35,042 bases of DNA from Desulfurococcales archaeon. GTDB taxonomy: Archaea > Thermoproteota > Thermoprotei_A > Sulfolobales > Desulfurococcaceae. Location of the stretch: NCBI GenBank assembly GCA_021163115.1, contig JAGGXK010000054.1, positions 1 through 35,042 of the forward strand, read 5' to 3'. The position numbers and the translations under genes are program-made. The notes below the pieces were generated by a model. The model was not told the origin of the DNA. It saw only the letters and a program-made list of their open reading frames with translations, and ran no database searches. This document shows, one piece after another, positions 32,222 to 35,042 of the stretch (position 1 is the stretch's first letter; every line of letters begins with the position of its first letter).

Positions 32222-33127
32222 CTAGTGGAGCAACCTAATAGCTAAGAGGATCAAATATATAGGGGATTCCAGAGGATCAGTATTCATTACAATGTCAATT
32301 ACTTGTGCACCAGATAATAAAGCCTTCATCTTCTTCTCTCGAACAAGATGTTCTTCAACACTATTAGCTAGCAGCAAGATCTTTTCACCACGTCTTGGCT
32401 TAAGAAGAGATACTGGTATGTAGCTAGCGTTTTTCCCTACTTCTCTGAAAACTTCTACGAAGACGTATCCCGCTGGTTCTAGGAATCTTGTTGACGTAAT
32501 GGTTATTGTATCTGCTCTACAAAGCTGATTTAATGCTTCCCCATACTTACTATAAAGTTCCCCAAGAATCTCTCTAAATCCTTCTCTAGCATTTTCTCTA
32601 AGCCTATCTATCCTAAATCCCTTTAGTCCATATGCTTCTACACCTACATAGAGTGCTAGTAATGACTCTGTTAGAGCTGTTAAGACTTCTTCCTTCATAT
32701 ATGGGATCTCTAGAACCCTTGTATCTCTAAGCATTGAAGAAACAGGTTCTGGAGGAGGCGGGGTTATTAATAATACGTTGCTTCCCGTAAGCCTTGCTGC
32801 ATCACAGAGTCTTATTAATGCAGGATCATTCCCTGTTGTTGTAAAATATACTATTGTTGAAGGCTCTCTATAAACTAGCCTATAGTAAGCTATGGTATCA
32901 GAGTCCTGGATTACTGGCTGTTTACTAGGGTTTAGAGTTGTTATTATCCAGTATAGTATAGATGCAGCAGTATATCCTAGCCTATTATATATAAAAACTA
33001 GTTCTCCACTAGATGATTCCAGGAACTCTACTACAGGGTCCTTGTTTCTCCAAGCCCATTCCTCAGCTCTGGATACAAGCCTCCCTATATATTCTAAACC
33101 AGGGCTGTCTCTAGTGCTTTGCAACAA
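32222..33127 (-). CDS. SIS-like sugar-isomerase-fold protein, diverged
   Basis: A 301-residue protein with a layout resembling a double SIS domain: [38 protein letters not shown] (the place of the Ser/Thr-rich phosphate loop), and [20 protein letters not shown] in the second half. The family match is tentative. TTG 33127 lies inside the 3' end of the MTAP gene (34-nt overlap) behind GAGGAAG, so translation is coupled to MTAP. Substrate unknown; a sugar phosphate made from the MTAP product methylthioribose-1-phosphate is a natural candidate (inference). Confidence 0.55.
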   Translation of the reverse strand: MLQSTRDSPGLEYIGRLVSRAEEWAWRNKDPVVEFLESSSGELVFIYNRLGYTAASILYWIITTLNPSKQPVIQDSDTIAYYRLVYREPSTIVYFTTTGNDPALIRLCDAARLTGSNVLLITPPPPEPVSSMLRDTRVLEIPYMKEEVLTALTESLLALYVGVEAYGLKGFRIDRLRENAREGFREILGELYSKYGEALNQLCRADTITITSTRFLEPAGYVFVEVFREVGKNASYIPVSLLKPRRGEKILLLANSVEEHLVREKKMKALLSGAQVIDIVMNTDPLESPIYLILLAIRLLH

Positions 33128-33915
33128 CTACACTTCCTCTCATCAGGTTTCTCAGGCAATCTCTTAACTATCTCGGGTAAAAGCTTCCTTGCTTTTTCTG
33201 TATTCTCCTTCATAACTCTGACAACTTCCTCGGCTGTAACAGGTTTTTCAGCCCATACATCATAGTCTGTAACCATAGCTACTGTAGCATAGCAGAGCTC
33301 TGCCTCGCATGCTAGGTTAACTTCTGGTACAAGAGTCATACCTATGATATCTGCTTTGAATACTTCTTTCCAAACCCTGCTTTCAGCCCTAGTTGAAAAC
33401 CTTGGGCCCTCTATACATACATAGGTTCCCCTAGGATGTATCACTAGGCCATCCACAGCCTTGGTTGCTTCAAGTATTATCTCCCTTAAGTGCTCGCAAA
33501 ACGGGTCGGCCATACTTACATGAGCTACAACTCCTCCTTCAAAGAATGTTAGTTCTCTAATACCCTTAGTCATATCAATAAACTGATCTGGTAAAACAAA
33601 GTCTCCCGGCTTATAATCCCATCTCAGACTACCTACAGCAGAAAATGATATAACCCATTTAACACCTAGGCTTTTCAAAGCCCATATATTTGCACGATAG
33701 TTTATTCTATGAGGAGGGATCCTGTGTCCACGACCGTGTCTAGGCAGGAAAGCTATTCTCCTTCCCTCTAAGACTCCAGTAATAATGTTGTCGCTAGGGG
33801 CTCCATAGGGTGTATATATCTTGTGTTCCCTAACATCTTCTAACCCAGGTATATCATATAATCCACTACCACCAATAACACCTATTTCGATTGAAGCAGG
33901 GGGTTTTACAAGCAT
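33094..33915 (-). CDS. mtnP: 5'-methylthioadenosine phosphorylase (MTAPII type)
   Basis: Splits methylthioadenosine, the by-product of polyamine synthesis, into adenine and methylthioribose-1-phosphate. Signature parts: [61 protein letters not shown] and the C-terminal KCSCCKAL. That Cys-x-Cys pair is the stabilising disulfide motif of hyperthermophile MTAPs. The longest start is TTG 33921, but AGGGGTG sits only a few bases before it, so ATG 33915 ([12 protein letters not shown]) is favoured. It heads the four-gene minus-strand cluster. Confidence 0.95.
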   Translation of the reverse strand: MLVKPPASIEIGVIGGSGLYDIPGLEDVREHKIYTPYGAPSDNIITGVLEGRRIAFLPRHGRGHRIPPHRINYRANIWALKSLGVKWVISFSAVGSLRWDYKPGDFVLPDQFIDMTKGIRELTFFEGGVVAHVSMADPFCEHLREIILEATKAVDGLVIHPRGTYVCIEGPRFSTRAESRVWKEVFKADIIGMTLVPEVNLACEAELCYATVAMVTDYDVWAEKPVTAEEVVRVMKENTEKARKLLPEIVKRLPEKPDERKCSCCKALETALV

Positions 33916-34083
33916 GTTCAAGCACCCCTAGCTAAATATCAGGGTGAATTATACATATTGAAGCTATAATTACTTTCTTTAAATAATAATTATGTGGCTG
34001 GATATATGGAATATTATGATAGCTTGCTTAGACAAAAATATTTGATACCATACTATTCCGTCAATAGCTACTATGGTGCCAGG

Positions 34084-34767
34084 CTATTTCTTAAATAGAT
34101 ATTTCCTGCTTACTCTATCATACTCAATTACATGTTTTTCTTCTAGAATCCTTAATGCATCCTTGTAGTACCTGTCTCCTACATCTATACCATACCATTC
34201 CTTAAACTTCTCTACAATTTCTTCATAGCTCCACTCCTTCTTCCCAGTCTCCTTTGCTACATCCTCCATCATTCTTTTTATAAACTCATAGGTGTCTTCA
34301 AGCCTTGTCCATGGATACTGGAACCATGTCCAATCCTTAACTTCTATAGTATAGTAGTCTGGCTTAATCTTTGATACTGGAGAGATCCATTGTAGGGTTG
34401 CAATTTTTACTTCATCTGGGTTCCAGTTTTCTGTAACAAATTTTTTAGCAAGTATTAGTGATTCCCCTGTATCAGCTATATCGTCTACAATAAGTGCCTT
34501 CATACCCTTTAGATTGATCTTGTAGGGGAACTTAATTATAGCTCTCTCCTCCTTCTTAGCAGCCTCTGTCCAGTGCTGGCTTTGTAGTGAAACAAGATTC
34601 TCTATGTCAAGGAAATCACATATGAGGCGGGCGGCAACATAGCCTCCTCTAGCAATAGCCACTACAATATCTGGTTTATAACCAGATTCCCTAATCCTCC
34701 TAGCAAGCTCCCAAGACCAGTCAACAATTTCTTCCCAAGAAACTAGTTTAACAGGTATCCTAGGCAT
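34084..34767 (-). CDS. Purine-type phosphoribosyltransferase (COG2236-like)
   Basis: A 227-residue type I phosphoribosyltransferase for base salvage (xanthine, guanine or hypoxanthine). The PRPP loop is ALIVDDIADTGESL and the pyrophosphate loop is VVAIARGGYVAARL. An aromatic hood segment DWTWFQYPWTRLEDTYEF follows, and then a helical C-terminal extension (about 60 residues, winged-helix-like) typical of COG2236. ATG 34767. It could salvage the adenine or other bases released by MTAP, though specificity is unknown. 170 nt separate it from tRNA-Leu(UAG). Confidence 0.88.
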   Translation of the reverse strand: MPRIPVKLVSWEEIVDWSWELARRIRESGYKPDIVVAIARGGYVAARLICDFLDIENLVSLQSQHWTEAAKKEERAIIKFPYKINLKGMKALIVDDIADTGESLILAKKFVTENWNPDEVKIATLQWISPVSKIKPDYYTIEVKDWTWFQYPWTRLEDTYEFIKRMMEDVAKETGKKEWSYEEIVEKFKEWYGIDVGDRYYKDALRILEEKHVIEYDRVSRKYLFKK

Positions 34768-34936
34768 CCCAGGTATTCACCACAATATTAAAGGTTGTTT
34801 CAGAACAAAAACCTTACCCACCCAAGACACAATATACCCATGGGAAAGAAAATAAACAAAAACCAGAAAATATACATTACAAATCCCGAAAAACCAATAA
34901 AAACCCAATCCAACACTAAACAAGAATATAGCAAAA
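34768..34936. other. A/C-skewed spacer before tRNA-Leu(UAG)
   Basis: No gene. The plus strand is almost devoid of G and poor in T: in 34861-34920, 50 of 60 bases are A or C (hand count). The minus-strand frame across 34800-35024 is an artefact of this skew plus the antisense of the tRNA. It contains no clear tRNA promoter element that I can assign with confidence. Confidence 0.5.
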
Positions 34937-35042
34937 GCGGGGGTGCCCGAGCCTGGTCAAAGGGGTCGGGCTTAGGACCGAGAAGGGGTAGGAAACCCGA
35001 TGGCGTAGGCCTGCGTGGGTTCAAATCCCACCCCCCGCACCA
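34937..35042 (+). tRNA. tRNA-Leu (anticodon UAG) with an 18-nt intron
   Basis: Class II tRNA. Acceptor GCGGGGG (34937-34943) pairs with CCCCCGC before A-CCA (end at 35042). Anticodon stem TCGGG (34966-34970) pairs with CCCGA (34996-35000) only after removal of 34977-34994, which sits at the canonical position after base 37. The spliced loop CTTAGGA gives anticodon UAG, reading CUA leucine codons. The last 42 nt differ by one base from tRNA-Leu(CAA) at 7590-7677, so it is a potential second target for the same integrase. CCA is encoded. Confidence 0.95.
34977..34994 (+). other. tRNA-Leu(UAG) intron
   Basis: An 18-nt insert (ACCGAGAAGGGGTAGGAA) after tRNA position 37, the canonical archaeal site recognised by the splicing endonuclease through a bulge-helix-bulge fold. 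The 3' boundary is ambiguous by one or two bases because of the AAA run. Confidence 0.85.

Noticed and set aside
34800-35024. Minus-strand 74-codon frame
   Set aside because: It starts inside the antisense of tRNA-Leu(UAG) and continues into skewed spacer DNA. Unlike at 7573-7884, nothing in it resembles an integrase N-terminus.

Overview
The window looks like a chromosomal segment of a hyperthermophilic crenarchaeon (Thermoproteota, probably Desulfurococcales-like). I base this on the archaeal-type genes: AGOG-type 8-oxoguanine glycosylase, UPF0282, MTAP with a C-terminal Cys-x-Cys motif, the COG2401 acetyltransferase-ABC fusion, archaeal ValRS, and a tRNA-Leu with a small intron. Other signs are TATA-type promoters, AGA/AGG/ATA-rich codon use, many TTG/GTG starts and a moderately low GC content. 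I cannot name the species.

Layout. 1-578 has no convincing gene. 579-4526 holds amino-sugar and nucleotide genes: a GlmU-like nucleotidyltransferase and glmS, both on the minus strand, then pyrH on the plus strand. 4790-7424 holds a DUF4258/DUF2283 toxin-antitoxin-like pair, a small orphan, two small tandem membrane proteins and a secreted, membrane-anchored protein. About 7590-11610 is an accessory island. It starts at tRNA-Leu(CAA), whose 3' half is overlapped on the opposite strand by the N-terminal part of an SSV-type integrase (intN). It then carries a GC-rich foreign-looking phosphoesterase, small gene relics, an archaeal AAA-type ATPase preceded by a tandem palindromic 20-bp repeat, and a decayed TnpB. 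No intC and no second att site are visible, so the element looks partly deleted.

11862-35042 is mostly housekeeping. It contains a dolichol-kinase-like protein, UPF0282, SAM decarboxylase, AGOG, a MATE transporter, a creatininase-family protein, COG2401, a flavin-reductase-like gene, Maf, a PflX-like radical SAM protein, valS, a PHP phosphoesterase, ferredoxin, a zinc ribbon and a second phosphoesterase. These are followed by a rhomboid protease, a CitG-like protein, DUF1614, an Lrp regulator, an ATP-grasp ligase, a membrane protein, a SIS-like protein, MTAP, a phosphoribosyltransferase and tRNA-Leu(UAG). The window ends exactly at the CCA of that second tRNA.

How the genes fit together. GlmS and the GlmU-like protein make UDP-GlcNAc precursors; with the dolichol-kinase-like protein they fit glycan and lipid-carrier metabolism. 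SAM decarboxylase and MTAP are the entry and salvage ends of aminopropyl-polyamine synthesis. MTAP, a SIS-like protein, a four-TM protein and an ATP-grasp ligase form an overlapping minus-strand cluster of partly unknown purpose.

The most striking structures are these. (1) The intN/tRNA-Leu integrase relic. (2) A flavin-reductase-like gene whose N-terminal third lies inverted relative to the rest (about 20466-20664). (3) The two exact-period 20-bp palindromic repeats abutting the ATPase start. (4) A small frameshifted orphan gene at 9189-9375.
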